From a virus, in the IMG/VR virus record IMGVR_UViG_3300036861_000394, positions 1 through 54,490 of that record: a stretch of DNA of 54,490 nt. The stretch is one strand, 5' to 3'. The first letter of the stretch is position 1. Each line of letters starts with the position of its first letter. Below the pieces are notes generated by a model that was not told the origin of the DNA, did no database searches, and saw nothing but the letters and a program-made list of their open reading frames with translations. Below, in pieces: positions 1 through 7,434 of this stretch. Position numbers and translations under genes: made by a program.

Positions 1-127
1 CCCCCCGGGCATCTCAAACGTGAGATCCTCGGGGAGCAGCGCTCCGAGCTTGATGATTTTTGCCAAAGGAGGGCTCCTTTCGGGTATGCTCCGTTAGTTG
101 TGATCCGCCGCCTCTTCTTCATCGCGT
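1..127. repeat. Terminal overlap, left copy (circular contig join)
   Basis: These bases are identical to 54364-54490. The exact 127-base length is the signature of a k=127 assembly graph loop, so the molecule is best read as a circle of 54,363 bp. A true terminal redundancy of this length cannot be excluded from sequence alone. Confidence 0.95.
85..90 (+). promoter_or_regulatory. Candidate -10 box for the plus-strand membrane gene
   Basis: The hexamer TATGCT ends nine bases before the GTG at 100. No Shine-Dalgarno sequence lies close to that GTG, so a leaderless or near-leaderless transcript is a reasonable reading. No clear -35 is visible. Confidence 0.4.
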
Positions 128-249
128 TCATCGTGCTCGGCGGCTGGCTGCTCTACATCCCGAAATGGATTCTTGTCGGGACGAAAGCGGGTCGAGAGCG
201 AAAAGCCATCTTGCGCGAACTCAAGCGCGCAAACGCGCAACGAGGCTAG
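100..249 (+). CDS. Small membrane protein, plus-strand moron candidate (49 aa)
   Basis: This is a GTG-initiated 49-codon frame on the strand opposite its neighbours. Residues 4-20 or so are strongly hydrophobic (RRLFFIAFIVLGGWLLY) and the C-terminal half is basic (KAGRERKAILRELKRANAQ), so it should be a single-pass membrane protein with a positively charged cytoplasmic tail. It fills the gap between the end of the tail tube gene (255) and the start of the tail chaperone gene (66, equal to 54429), and no minus-strand gene fits there. The left end overlaps the contig join, so it is intact only on the circle. Function is unknown. Confidence 0.6.
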   Translation: MIRRLFFIAFIVLGGWLLYIPKWILVGTKAGRERKAILRELKRANAQRG

Positions 250-254
250 ATCGC

Positions 255-1262
255 TTACGCACCGTACGCGCTCGCGTGTCCGTTGCCCAGCCGCATGATG
301 AGCGGATGCGTTGCGCCGACCAGTGCCTTGCCGGCGACGGTCTGGTAGACCGTCTTCCCGTCCGGATCGAGCTCGGTCAGCGTGTCGCCGCGGTAGGTGA
401 GCAGATAGGCGCCGATCTCGAAGCGACGGTTTGTCTCTGCGCCGCCGCCGTCGTACTGGTTGTAGACGACGAGTGAGCCGGTCGCCACGGAGGTCGTCGG
501 CGAGACGGCCGCGCCCATGTTTACTTTCTTCCAGAGCGTCGGGTCTTCGTAGCGCAGCGTATATTCGACGTTCGTGTCCTTGTTCTGGACGACCATCTCG
601 TCAAGCGAGATCGCCTGCGCCTGCAACTCCTCGATCCCGAACGTGTGCTCGAACTTCCAGGAGTTGATCGTGGAGTCGACCGAGCCGTCGATCCGGTACG
701 ACGGTGCATAGTGATAGACGAAGGGCTCGTTGGAGCCGGTCGGGACACCATAGGTCGGCGTCAGGATCGTCGAGGAAGCTCCGTGCGTGATCCCGACCCA
801 GGGGGCCGTGATCTTGATCGGCTCTCCTGCTGCTCCCTCGATCGTGATCCCGGTGAAGCGCGCGTCCGAGATGAAGTGGACGAGCGAGGTCGCCGGATGG
901 CCGATCTGGAAGGTTGCCCAGGGGTGCGAGGCGTGTCCGGCGTGGAAGGCGTGTGAGGCCGAGAGCGTGGCGCCGGACCAGGTGGCACCTCCCGGAATGA
1001 TCGCGAGGACCTGTCCTAGCTGCTCGGGATGCGCGTAGAAGACGAGATTTCCGACCGCCTTCTGAGCGCGCTTGTAGGTGTAGGCCCAGTTGAGCCCGCC
1101 GCCGCCCTCCCGGATGTCGACAACATCCTGCTCGGCCTGAACCTCGGCCCCGGAGAGGTAGGGCAGGAAGCGGAACTTGGCCTGAGCCGTCTGCGGCGTG
1201 CCCTTGGCGCTTTGAATGCCGACACCGAAAAATGCGGCTACGTCGGCGCTTGAAAACGGCAC
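255..1262 (-). CDS. Major tail (tube) protein
   Basis: The 335-residue product lies directly before the tail chaperone and tape measure genes (across the circle join) and after two connector/terminator-like genes, which is the invariant place of the tail tube protein in siphophages. It starts at GTG 1262 with an AAGGAG six bases upstream. The sequence is rich in beta-prone and glycine/threonine residues, with no membrane segment or enzyme motif. The identification rests on position, size and general composition. Confidence 0.8.
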   Translation of the reverse strand: MPFSSADVAAFFGVGIQSAKGTPQTAQAKFRFLPYLSGAEVQAEQDVVDIREGGGGLNWAYTYKRAQKAVGNLVFYAHPEQLGQVLAIIPGGATWSGATLSASHAFHAGHASHPWATFQIGHPATSLVHFISDARFTGITIEGAAGEPIKITAPWVGITHGASSTILTPTYGVPTGSNEPFVYHYAPSYRIDGSVDSTINSWKFEHTFGIEELQAQAISLDEMVVQNKDTNVEYTLRYEDPTLWKKVNMGAAVSPTTSVATGSLVVYNQYDGGGAETNRRFEIGAYLLTYRGDTLTELDPDGKTVYQTVAGKALVGATHPLIMRLGNGHASAYGA

Positions 1263-1289
1263 AGTGTCTCCTTAGTCAGTTGGGGTCGG

Positions 1290-1817
1290 CTAGGACCCCT
1301 CTAGCTGTTCAACTTGGTAGATCGTGAGATAGAACCCGCGCCACATCTCCGTCTGCTGGTCGGGATCGAAGACGCGGCCTGGTTGTGTTCGTAGAGGAAT
1401 GAGCCGGAAGGCAAGTGGCGATCCGTCGGCCTTGGCGAGCGCCTCCTGTGGCGCCGAATCCCAGAGAGCCTCCATCGTCGCGCGAACCTGCCGCTGCAAC
1501 CGCTTGCCGAGAAGCTGCCGATCCTTGTCCTCCTCGAGAATCCAGACGCCGATCTCGGTTTGCGAGATGAAGGAGTGCGGCCCTTCGGTATCGGGTGAGA
1601 CCTCCATCGGCCCCTCGGCGATGACGTAAGCGGGCGCGCGGGGGATCGCGGCGAGCCCAGACGTGTAGTAATCCACATCGGCCGGGACCTTCAGGGAGGG
1701 CGTCAGGATCGGGAGCGCAGCGTCGTTGTTGATTGCCTCGATGCGCGCTGCCACATTGGCTTGCAGCTTCGCCTTGACCGCTTCGACGAGAGGCTCGCCG
1801 AGCTTTAGTGACCCCAA
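1290..1817 (-). CDS. Tail terminator / head-tail joining protein, likely
   Basis: The 175-residue product sits between the gpG/HK97 gp10-like gene and the tail tube gene, the usual slot of the tail terminator (lambda gpU-like). The start is TTG 1817, chosen because AGGGAG lies eight bases upstream. The central part has a plain alpha/beta sequence (YVIAEGPMEVSPDTEG, QTEIGVWILEEDKD) with no catalytic motif. Assignment to the terminator role is by gene order. Confidence 0.55.
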   Translation of the reverse strand: MGSLKLGEPLVEAVKAKLQANVAARIEAINNDAALPILTPSLKVPADVDYYTSGLAAIPRAPAYVIAEGPMEVSPDTEGPHSFISQTEIGVWILEEDKDRQLLGKRLQRQVRATMEALWDSAPQEALAKADGSPLAFRLIPLRTQPGRVFDPDQQTEMWRGFYLTIYQVEQLEGS

Positions 1818-1832
1818 AGTTAGCTCCCTAAG

Positions 1833-1859
1833 CTTGGGTAAGGGGAAGCGCTACCCAAG
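1833..1859. repeat. Intergenic hairpin
   Basis: CTTGGGTA (1833-1840) and TACCCAAG (1852-1859) form a perfect 8-bp inverted repeat with an 11-base loop in the short gap before the TTG start at 1817. There is no T-run after it in the direction of transcription, so it may tune translation or RNA stability rather than end transcription. Confidence 0.5.
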
Positions 1860-1869
1860 GTTACGTTGG

Positions 1870-2385
1870 TTATGCCGCTATCCGCCCGAACGCCTTGGCC
1901 GCTTCGGAGTTGATCCACTTGACCATCTCCTGCTCCAGCTTCCGGCGATCCTCCACGCGAAACGGATCGGGGATCACCTGGCGCTGCGGCATCTTCGTCG
2001 TCCCCTCCTGGTGATAGCGGGCGTACTCCACGTCGGTCCCGTAGCTAAAGCGCATCGGCCCCTTGTCACCGGCCGCACCGGGGTTCGTCAAAGACTCTTT
2101 GAGCGAGCCCGTACGAACAAGAGGGTCAGAGGGCCAGCCGTGCCGCGACTTCTGCTCTAACGTCGACTGCGCGAGCGGGGGCCATGCTCCCTGACCGTGC
2201 GTGGAAAACTGCTCCTCCTCGACTTGCGCGAGGATCGGCTCGAAGCGATCCCAGAGCGGTTCGAGGTTGCGGAGCCTGCGCCCGAACGAGCCTGCCTGCT
2301 TCGCAATGAACTCGAGCGGGGGACGAAAGTGGATCGTGACACCGCCCGCGCCGGAAGTGACGCCGCCTGTTACCGGGGCGGGCAT
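1870..2385 (-). CDS. Virion morphogenesis protein, Mu gpG / HK97 gp10-like
   Basis: The 171-residue product has the features of the phage virion morphogenesis family: a helical N-terminal half, then YARYHQEGTTKMPQRQVI around residues 125-142, close to the family's YAxxHQxGxxxMPxRxF signature, and a charged helical end. Members act in tail completion or head-tail joining. The ATG directly follows the TAG of the preceding gene, so they are probably translated together. Confidence 0.75.
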   Translation of the reverse strand: MPAPVTGGVTSGAGGVTIHFRPPLEFIAKQAGSFGRRLRNLEPLWDRFEPILAQVEEEQFSTHGQGAWPPLAQSTLEQKSRHGWPSDPLVRTGSLKESLTNPGAAGDKGPMRFSYGTDVEYARYHQEGTTKMPQRQVIPDPFRVEDRRKLEQEMVKWINSEAAKAFGRIAA

Positions 2386-2592
2386 CTATGCCTCTAGTGC
2401 CTGAAGGCGTGTCTCTACGCTTTGCATCCAAGCGGCTTTAGCCGGGTCCTCGCAATCTGCCTGGTTCAGTTTCGCGTCAAGGACGGCTAGGCGGCGGATG
2501 ATCTCCTGGTACTCGTCGAACTGCGGACGTGTCCATTGCTGTGGGGGCACGTTGATCCGCATGTAATCGTGCAGGGCGCTCACTGAGCACAT
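2386..2592 (-). CDS. Small helical protein of the connector region (68 aa)
   Basis: The frame is open further upstream, but the start is placed at ATG 2592 because AAAGGAG lies eight bases before it. The product is predicted helical (EYQEIIRRLAVLDAKLN, MQSVETRLQALEA) with no recognisable domain. It ends one base before the gpG-like gene begins. Confidence 0.65.
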   Translation of the reverse strand: MCSVSALHDYMRINVPPQQWTRPQFDEYQEIIRRLAVLDAKLNQADCEDPAKAAWMQSVETRLQALEA

Positions 2593-2722
2593 CGGCAGAC
2601 TCCTTTCCTCCCGGAAACGGGCGCATAGGGTTAGGTCGAATCGGCTTCGGCTTACGCGAACTGATCTCAAACCTCTGCCCGGGGAAAGCCCGCGTAATGA
2701 ACCGCGCAAGGGCGTGACACAT
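2477..2722 (-). CDS. Doubtful small ORF overlapping the 68-aa gene
   Basis: An ATG at 2722 overlaps the TAA of the upstream membrane gene (TAATG), which favours translation. Its second half runs out of frame through the well-supported gene at 2386-2592. The first 40 or so residues look gene-like (MCHALARFITRAFPGQRF) while the rest reads like a shadow. It may be a short gene that lost its stop, or not a gene. Confidence 0.3.
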   Translation of the reverse strand: MCHALARFITRAFPGQRFEISSRKPKPIRPNPMRPFPGGKESADVLSERPARLHADQRAPTAMDTSAVRRVPGDHPPPSRP

Positions 2723-2871
2723 TACGACTTGCTCCACGGACAATCCTTGACGTGCTTGCCATTCCGGCTCTTACAAAGCGCGCAGGCGTAGCCATACAAC
2801 TTGCGATTGAATCCATTCCCCACCAGGAACATGGCGATCACTACAGCGAGGCAGAGCGTGAGTGCTTCCAT
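2722..2871 (-). CDS. Small membrane protein with a cysteine-rich tail (49 aa)
   Basis: The ATG at 2871 overlaps the upstream TAA (TAATG). Residues 3-19 form one hydrophobic segment (ALTLCLAVVIAMFLVGN), followed by a short basic tail with CALC and a further cysteine (C30, C33, C44), which could bind a metal. It lies among connector genes, but nothing shows a structural role. Unknown function. Confidence 0.6.
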   Translation of the reverse strand: MEALTLCLAVVIAMFLVGNGFNRKLYGYACALCKSRNGKHVKDCPWSKS

Positions 2872-3338
2872 TACGGCACCCAGTCCATCGTCGCCTGTGG
2901 ATCGACGCCGGAAGTAGCCAGCGGATTCGAGGTCGAATACGAGCGGGGAAGCTCGCGGCCTTGCCCCTCGGGCCCGGGCGGCGCGCCGATCAGAATGTAG
3001 TCGCCCGCGCGCAGCATCTTCAGCGCCTCCGCATAGGCCGCGCAGTAGGTATCGGCAAGCGGCATCTTGCCCGCTTCGCTGCCGGGGAAGATCACGCGCA
3101 AGGTGTGGCAGCCTGCACCGCGCACGGTCAAGAGTTGCATCTGTCCGTAGGCAGCGGTCGCGGTCGTCGAGATTGGGACTGCGTAGCCGGCGGCGGCGGC
3201 GGCGGAGTCGAGCTCGGCACTGATCTGCTCGCAGACCGTCGCCACTTCTCCGATCGTGAGCGGGAGTGAGGAGCCTGTGATCGTGCCCACGGCGGCGGGG
3301 AGCGTCAGCACGAACGAAGAGGCGTCGATGTAGGCCAC
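2871..3338 (-). CDS. Head-tail connector / adaptor protein, likely
   Basis: The 155-residue product begins the run of connector genes after the capsid region. The first 90 residues are alpha-helical and alanine-rich (GEVATVCEQISAELDSAAAA, ADTYCAAYAEALKMLRAGDY), as in adaptor proteins of the HK97 gp6/SPP1 gp15 type. The start is GTG 3338. Identification is by position and helical character. Confidence 0.55.
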   Translation of the reverse strand: MAYIDASSFVLTLPAAVGTITGSSLPLTIGEVATVCEQISAELDSAAAAAGYAVPISTTATAAYGQMQLLTVRGAGCHTLRVIFPGSEAGKMPLADTYCAAYAEALKMLRAGDYILIGAPPGPEGQGRELPRSYSTSNPLATSGVDPQATMDWVP

Positions 3339-3341
3339 TTG

Positions 3342-3842
3342 CTACCCCTTCGGCGCGGCGATCGTAGTCAACGGCATCCAGTAGTTGACTCGCCAGCGAT
3401 TCGTCCTGACGAGGATGATCCAGAAATGAAACCGGCCAGCATCGGGCGCGAACATCTCCACGATCGCCTCCACGCGATGCCCGTTCGCCTTCACAACTTG
3501 GGCGATTTCCGCAGTCACCTTGTACTTTGAGAGGAAGGGCACGACCGGGATGGTTCCCAGGCCCCACTCCGTTCGCGACATGCCCCCTTGCATCTTGGTC
3601 GTCACGAGGTCGTAGGAGCAGGCGACGCTGGTACGCGTAACTGCAGTTTTGATGAAGGTCGCGGCAACCGCGCCTGCATTGTCGGCAACCGTCGGGCAGG
3701 GCTTCGGATCGTGCTTGAACGCGGGGAGGTAGACGAATACTAGGACGAAGGCCGCGAACATCGCGAGCGCGATCGTCATCCCAATCTGGTAGATGTGGCG
3801 GATGGCAAACGGGCGCCAGCGGCGCGCGAGACGATCTCGCAT
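3342..3842 (-). CDS. Membrane-anchored extracytoplasmic protein (166 aa)
   Basis: A basic N-terminus is followed by one transmembrane segment (about residues 21-40, GMTIALAMFAAFVLVFVYLP) and a 120-residue soluble part with two cysteines. The soluble part (TRTSVACSYDLVTTKM, LGTIPVVPFL, NRWRVNYWMP) looks like the small NTF2-like or Mce-associated extracytoplasmic domains of actinobacterial membrane proteins, more like a host gene than a connector. It sits between the glycosyltransferase gene and the connectors. A host-derived envelope protein or a superinfection-exclusion factor are both possible. Confidence 0.6.
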   Translation of the reverse strand: MRDRLARRWRPFAIRHIYQIGMTIALAMFAAFVLVFVYLPAFKHDPKPCPTVADNAGAVAATFIKTAVTRTSVACSYDLVTTKMQGGMSRTEWGLGTIPVVPFLSKYKVTAEIAQVVKANGHRVEAIVEMFAPDAGRFHFWIILVRTNRWRVNYWMPLTTIAAPKG

Positions 3843-3850
3843 GAAGGCTC

Positions 3851-6800
3851 CTAGGCTGCTACGAGCGCGCGCGGCTTCCGCTTGCGTTTAGCTTGCGTCT
3901 CGCCTGCGAGCGCGAGCCAATCCTTGAACGGCTCCGACCAGTCGAGCTTCGCGGTTCCTCTCCGGGCCCGAGCGCTCCACTTCGTCCAGAACTCCTCGTC
4001 AATCAGACTGCGGACGACGTGATCGACAAACACCTTGCCGTACTCGGGCGTGTGATTATGCGGCGCATCCTCGTCGCCGCCCCAGGGGATCTGAATCCCA
4101 TGCGGGCCCACCGATTCCTTGAGAGCGGCGAGGTCTGAGGTAATCGGAACGAGTCCTGCCGCCCGCGCCTCCATCGCGCCGATGCAGGAGGTCTCGAGGA
4201 ACGCGGTCGGATACGACCAGACCCGCGCCTTCATCATCTCGTCGGCAAGCTCGCGCTGTCCGACCCGACCGCGCATGAAGACGCCGCCCTCCTCGCCCCC
4301 GCACGCTTCGGTTAGCTCGATCACCCGCGCCTTGTAGGCCATTAGATGCGGCTGGGTCAGAGCCACTCGGTCGAATACGTCCCAACCGTAGAAAACGTGA
4401 AGCTCGGCCTTCGGAACCTGTTCGCGGATCAGTGGCCAGAGTTCCAGGAGTCGATCCAGTCCGCGGTCGGCAGAGGACGAATAGATGCAGCGCGGGAAGC
4501 GGTCAACATACTCGCGCTGATACGCGATGTAGACATCCTCCCCATCCCATTCGCGGAAGCTGATCCCGTTTCGGATCACCTGTAGCTTGTTTTGCGCGAA
4601 TGGGTAAAGTCGGGCGAAGCGATCGCGCTGCCAGTTCGAGAGAGTGATGATGGAGTCGATCTTGGCCGCGCGATCCTCAGTAAGGATGCCAGGGTACGAA
4701 TGGTCGTGGCACCAGAGCGCGGTCTTGCGTGCCCCGAGCTGATTGTCGAAGACGTGCGGCATCCGGGAGACGATCAGGAGGTCGGTCTCCTCGGTCGGGT
4801 CCCAGGCGGTGTGCGGTCGCCAGAGCGCGCCGCCGTAGAGTCCCTGCTCGGCGCCGGAGTAGACCTTCGTGCGATACCCCGCCTGCGCGAAGCGGGTAGC
4901 GACCTGCACGAGCGCCGTCTCCGAGCCGCCTAGCCCACCCTCGCGGATCGAGGCCGGCGACCACGGCTCCCAACCCGCGCCCGCATAGAGGGTCACAGTC
5001 CCCTTGCGCTTCTTCGGGATGTAGCCGCAGAACGTGACCCGGTCGCCGTCACCGACATGCAGCGCCTTGACCTCGCCGCGGGCGGAGATCATCTCGGCAA
5101 GCTCGTGGATCGGGATCGCGCGCAGATGCCCCTTGCGTTCTACCTTTGCCCAATTCGGAAGCTGTCCGTTCTCGAAGGCACCGTCTGGGGTGGAGACGTA
5201 GATGCGGCCTCCGGGACGAAGCAGCGACTCGCAGACCTTCAGCGTCTTCTCGATGTCGGGGACGTGCTCGATGACCTCGAAGAGAGAGACGGCGTCGTAT
5301 GGCTCAAAGCGAGGAGGTTCGGGATAGTGGTAAATATCGGTTAGAAGCTTCCGGGCGTTATGTAGATCCCCATGAACGATTGTCGCATCACGTGAGAAGC
5401 GTTCTTTTCGTTCGATCGCCTTCTCGTAGGACGTGCGGTTGAGCTCCACGCCGTCGCAGCGATAGCCCTTGCGAGCGAGCGCCTCGCCCATCCACCAGTC
5501 GTTGCAGCCGAGATCGAGGACGATAGGCTTCCGGCCTAGCTCGGCTTCCTGCTCGGCCAAGCCATCGAGCAATCCCTTGACGCGACCGAACATCTCTCCG
5601 ACAAGGTCGATGTGCTCGTCGAGGAGCGTCGATTCCTTCGGCTCGTCCTGATACCAGCGGGCATACTCCTCCGGACGCAGGTAGTGCTTGACCATCTCCC
5701 GCTGGTCGGCCCGGGCCTTGACAATCTCGGGCCGCTCGGCGATGACGTAGGGGACGTTCTCCAGGATCGAGTACGCCTTTAGGTTCTCGTCGTAGCGAAC
5801 GCAGACCTCGCGCAGCTTGAGCGCGGCCTCTGTGACCTCGTGCTCGAAGCGCGCCTGCTCGAAGACGGCTAGCCGTTCCTGAAGCTGCGGATTGTCGGGA
5901 AGGATCTGCGCGGCCTGCGCGAAGGTGGCGCTTGCCTCTTGCCAACGGCCGAGATTCCCGTACGCCTCCGCGAGTCGGATCAGCGGCAGGAACGTGAATT
6001 CGAGCGGATTCAGGATCAGCATCGACTGGGGCATCCCGAGCTCTAGCGCCCGCTTCGCGAATTCCTCGACCCGGTTCCACTGACCCAGCACTGCGAACGA
6101 CTCGGCGAGCCCGCAGTGGGTCTCGGCCCAGTCGCCTCGTTCCTTGTACGCCTGCCACTCGACCTCGACGGCAGCGAGTGGGTTTCCGATCAGGCGCAGA
6201 CAGGTCGCTAGCTTGTGGTGGACCTGCGCGCGCTCGTCTGTCCAGCCGGCCTCGGGGTGTTCGAGGTAAGCCTGGAAGTAGCCCGCCGCTTCCTGGAACT
6301 GTCCGCGTGCCATCTGCTCGGTGCCGAGATAGGCGATCGTGCGCGGATCGAGCGGCTTTCCTTCCGCCTCTGCCCGCTCCTTCGCGGCGAGCAAGATCTC
6401 TAGGTTTCGCGTCGGCGGATAGCGGTCCGGCGGCCGCTTGTGGATATACCAGATTTGCTCTTTCTGGACCATCGCCAGATTCGAGGGTTTGCCCTCTGGC
6501 GGGACGAGAACCTCATGGACCGCGCACTGCCATTTGTAGCCCGCGCTCCGTCGCATGAGTCGCTCGCGCCAGAGCTGGCAGACACAGTTTCCGTGCTCGT
6601 CCTGCGCGTAGTCGTAGAAGAAGACGAAGCCATCTAGCTCGGGTGGTGCACTCTGCGCGAGGACGCGAAGCTGGTGGGCGTTCGCCACGACATCATCGTC
6701 ATCTAGCCAAACATTGAATTCAAAGTCATCCGGCACCATCGCGAACGATTGCTCGCGTGCCCAGGCGAAATCGTCTCGCCATTCGCCGCGCTCGATCGTG

Positions 6801-7072
6801 ATCGGTGCCAGCGGCAGATAGATGCAGTCGGCCCGTTCCTTCGCGGGCGGCGCCTTCAGCTTGCCGACCATCTCGCCGGTCTCGCGCTTGGCTGTGGCGA
6901 GTATCTGCCGGTTGAGCTTCTCGATCAGCCTGAAGGTGCCGTCAGTCGAGCCGGTGTCGTAGATGTAGACCGCGTCGACAAAGGGACGGATCGAGTCGAG
7001 GCAGGCTTCGAGAGTCTTCGCCGAGTTCTTACAGATGAGCGCGGCGGCGATCTTCGGTGGATTCACTGCCAT
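3851..7072 (-). CDS. Giant glycosyltransferase-TPR-methyltransferase-glycosyltransferase
   Basis: One 1073-residue chain joins four units. Residues 1-215 are a GT-A family 2 glycosyltransferase, with an N-terminal ICKNSAKTL strand, YDTGSTDGT and the metal-binding LDDDD at 123-127. About 240-440 are TPR-like helical repeats. About 500-690 are a SAM-dependent methyltransferase, with IVLDLGCNDWWMGEAL as motif I and LFEVIEHVPD later. About 700-1050 are a GT-B family 4 glycosyltransferase, with EGGLGGSETALVQVA near its start and the SSADRGLDRLLELWP acceptor of the second Rossmann half. Together these could build and cap a short glycan. It lies just downstream of the capsid gene, so virion proteins are possible acceptors, but cell-envelope glycans are equally possible. 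Confidence 0.85.
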   Translation of the reverse strand: MAVNPPKIAAALICKNSAKTLEACLDSIRPFVDAVYIYDTGSTDGTFRLIEKLNRQILATAKRETGEMVGKLKAPPAKERADCIYLPLAPITIERGEWRDDFAWAREQSFAMVPDDFEFNVWLDDDDVVANAHQLRVLAQSAPPELDGFVFFYDYAQDEHGNCVCQLWRERLMRRSAGYKWQCAVHEVLVPPEGKPSNLAMVQKEQIWYIHKRPPDRYPPTRNLEILLAAKERAEAEGKPLDPRTIAYLGTEQMARGQFQEAAGYFQAYLEHPEAGWTDERAQVHHKLATCLRLIGNPLAAVEVEWQAYKERGDWAETHCGLAESFAVLGQWNRVEEFAKRALELGMPQSMLILNPLEFTFLPLIRLAEAYGNLGRWQEASATFAQAAQILPDNPQLQERLAVFEQARFEHEVTEAALKLREVCVRYDENLKAYSILENVPYVIAERPEIVKARADQREMVKHYLRPEEYARWYQDEPKESTLLDEHIDLVGEMFGRVKGLLDGLAEQEAELGRKPIVLDLGCNDWWMGEALARKGYRCDGVELNRTSYEKAIERKERFSRDATIVHGDLHNARKLLTDIYHYPEPPRFEPYDAVSLFEVIEHVPDIEKTLKVCESLLRPGGRIYVSTPDGAFENGQLPNWAKVERKGHLRAIPIHELAEMISARGEVKALHVGDGDRVTFCGYIPKKRKGTVTLYAGAGWEPWSPASIREGGLGGSETALVQVATRFAQAGYRTKVYSGAEQGLYGGALWRPHTAWDPTEETDLLIVSRMPHVFDNQLGARKTALWCHDHSYPGILTEDRAAKIDSIITLSNWQRDRFARLYPFAQNKLQVIRNGISFREWDGEDVYIAYQREYVDRFPRCIYSSSADRGLDRLLELWPLIREQVPKAELHVFYGWDVFDRVALTQPHLMAYKARVIELTEACGGEEGGVFMRGRVGQRELADEMMKARVWSYPTAFLETSCIGAMEARAAGLVPITSDLAALKESVGPHGIQIPWGGDEDAPHNHTPEYGKVFVDHVVRSLIDEEFWTKWSARARRGTAKLDWSEPFKDWLALAGETQAKRKRKPRALVAA

Positions 7073-7296
7073 GCCTCATCGAAATGGGCCTTGCCCCAAA
7101 ATTCGATGAACGAGAAACCCTGGCACCAGGCGTCTTCCGGGTGCATCCCGCTTTCGATGCAGAGGCGTGCGATCGTCGCGCCTGTGTCGAAGATGTGCTC
7201 GACGAACCCGGTCAGTTCATGGGTATTGCGGACTGTGGTGAGTTTGGCTGCCTGCTTGGCCACAAGCGAGGCGGGAGGAATGGGAACTCTGGGCAA
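7063..7296 (-). CDS. Hypothetical protein between capsid and glycosyltransferase (77 aa)
   Basis: The start is TTG 7296, with GGAG seven bases before it in the same leader (AAGGAGCCCTCC then TTG) that precedes the tail chaperone gene. The product is helical, with FVEHIFDTGATIARLCIESG and AWCQGFSFIEFW segments and no known domain. It overlaps the glycosyltransferase start by ten bases, so the two are probably coupled. Confidence 0.6.
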   Translation of the reverse strand: MPRVPIPPASLVAKQAAKLTTVRNTHELTGFVEHIFDTGATIARLCIESGMHPEDAWCQGFSFIEFWGKAHFDEAWQ

Positions 7297-7321
7297 GGAG
7301 GGCTCCTTGGGTAGTGATGTG

Positions 7322-7386
7322 CCTTGACGGCGACGGGGATCTCACGGCGGAGCCCGATCCGCGAAACATCCCCGTCGCCCTCAAGG
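7322..7386. repeat. Long inverted repeat after the capsid gene
   Basis: The arms 7322-7340 and 7368-7386 are 19 bases each and complementary at 18 positions. The 27-base loop contains a second stem, GCGGA against TCCGC. In the minus-strand transcript this makes a long, GC-rich, branched hairpin shortly after the capsid stop. No U-run follows. It may lower read-through into the glycosyltransferase gene or protect the 3' end of the capsid message. Confidence 0.7.
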
Positions 7387-7395
7387 CTGGCGGGT

Positions 7396-7421
7396 GAGGG
7401 GGCCGGGCTCCTGGCCCCCTC
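7396..7421 (-). terminator. Strong GC hairpin after the capsid stop, possible attenuator
   Basis: GAGGGGGCC (7396-7404) and GGCCCCCTC (7413-7421) pair perfectly over 9 bp with an 8-base loop, 14 bases downstream of the capsid stop codon. No T-tract follows, so it may be a partial terminator that reduces expression downstream of the most abundant virion protein. Confidence 0.5.
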
Positions 7422-7434
7422 TGTGTCAAGCGGC

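Noticed and set aside
2722-3567. 281-codon minus-strand frame across the adaptor and membrane genes
   Set aside because: Only its last 49 codons form a gene (with TAATG coupling); the rest is a shadow of 2871-3338.
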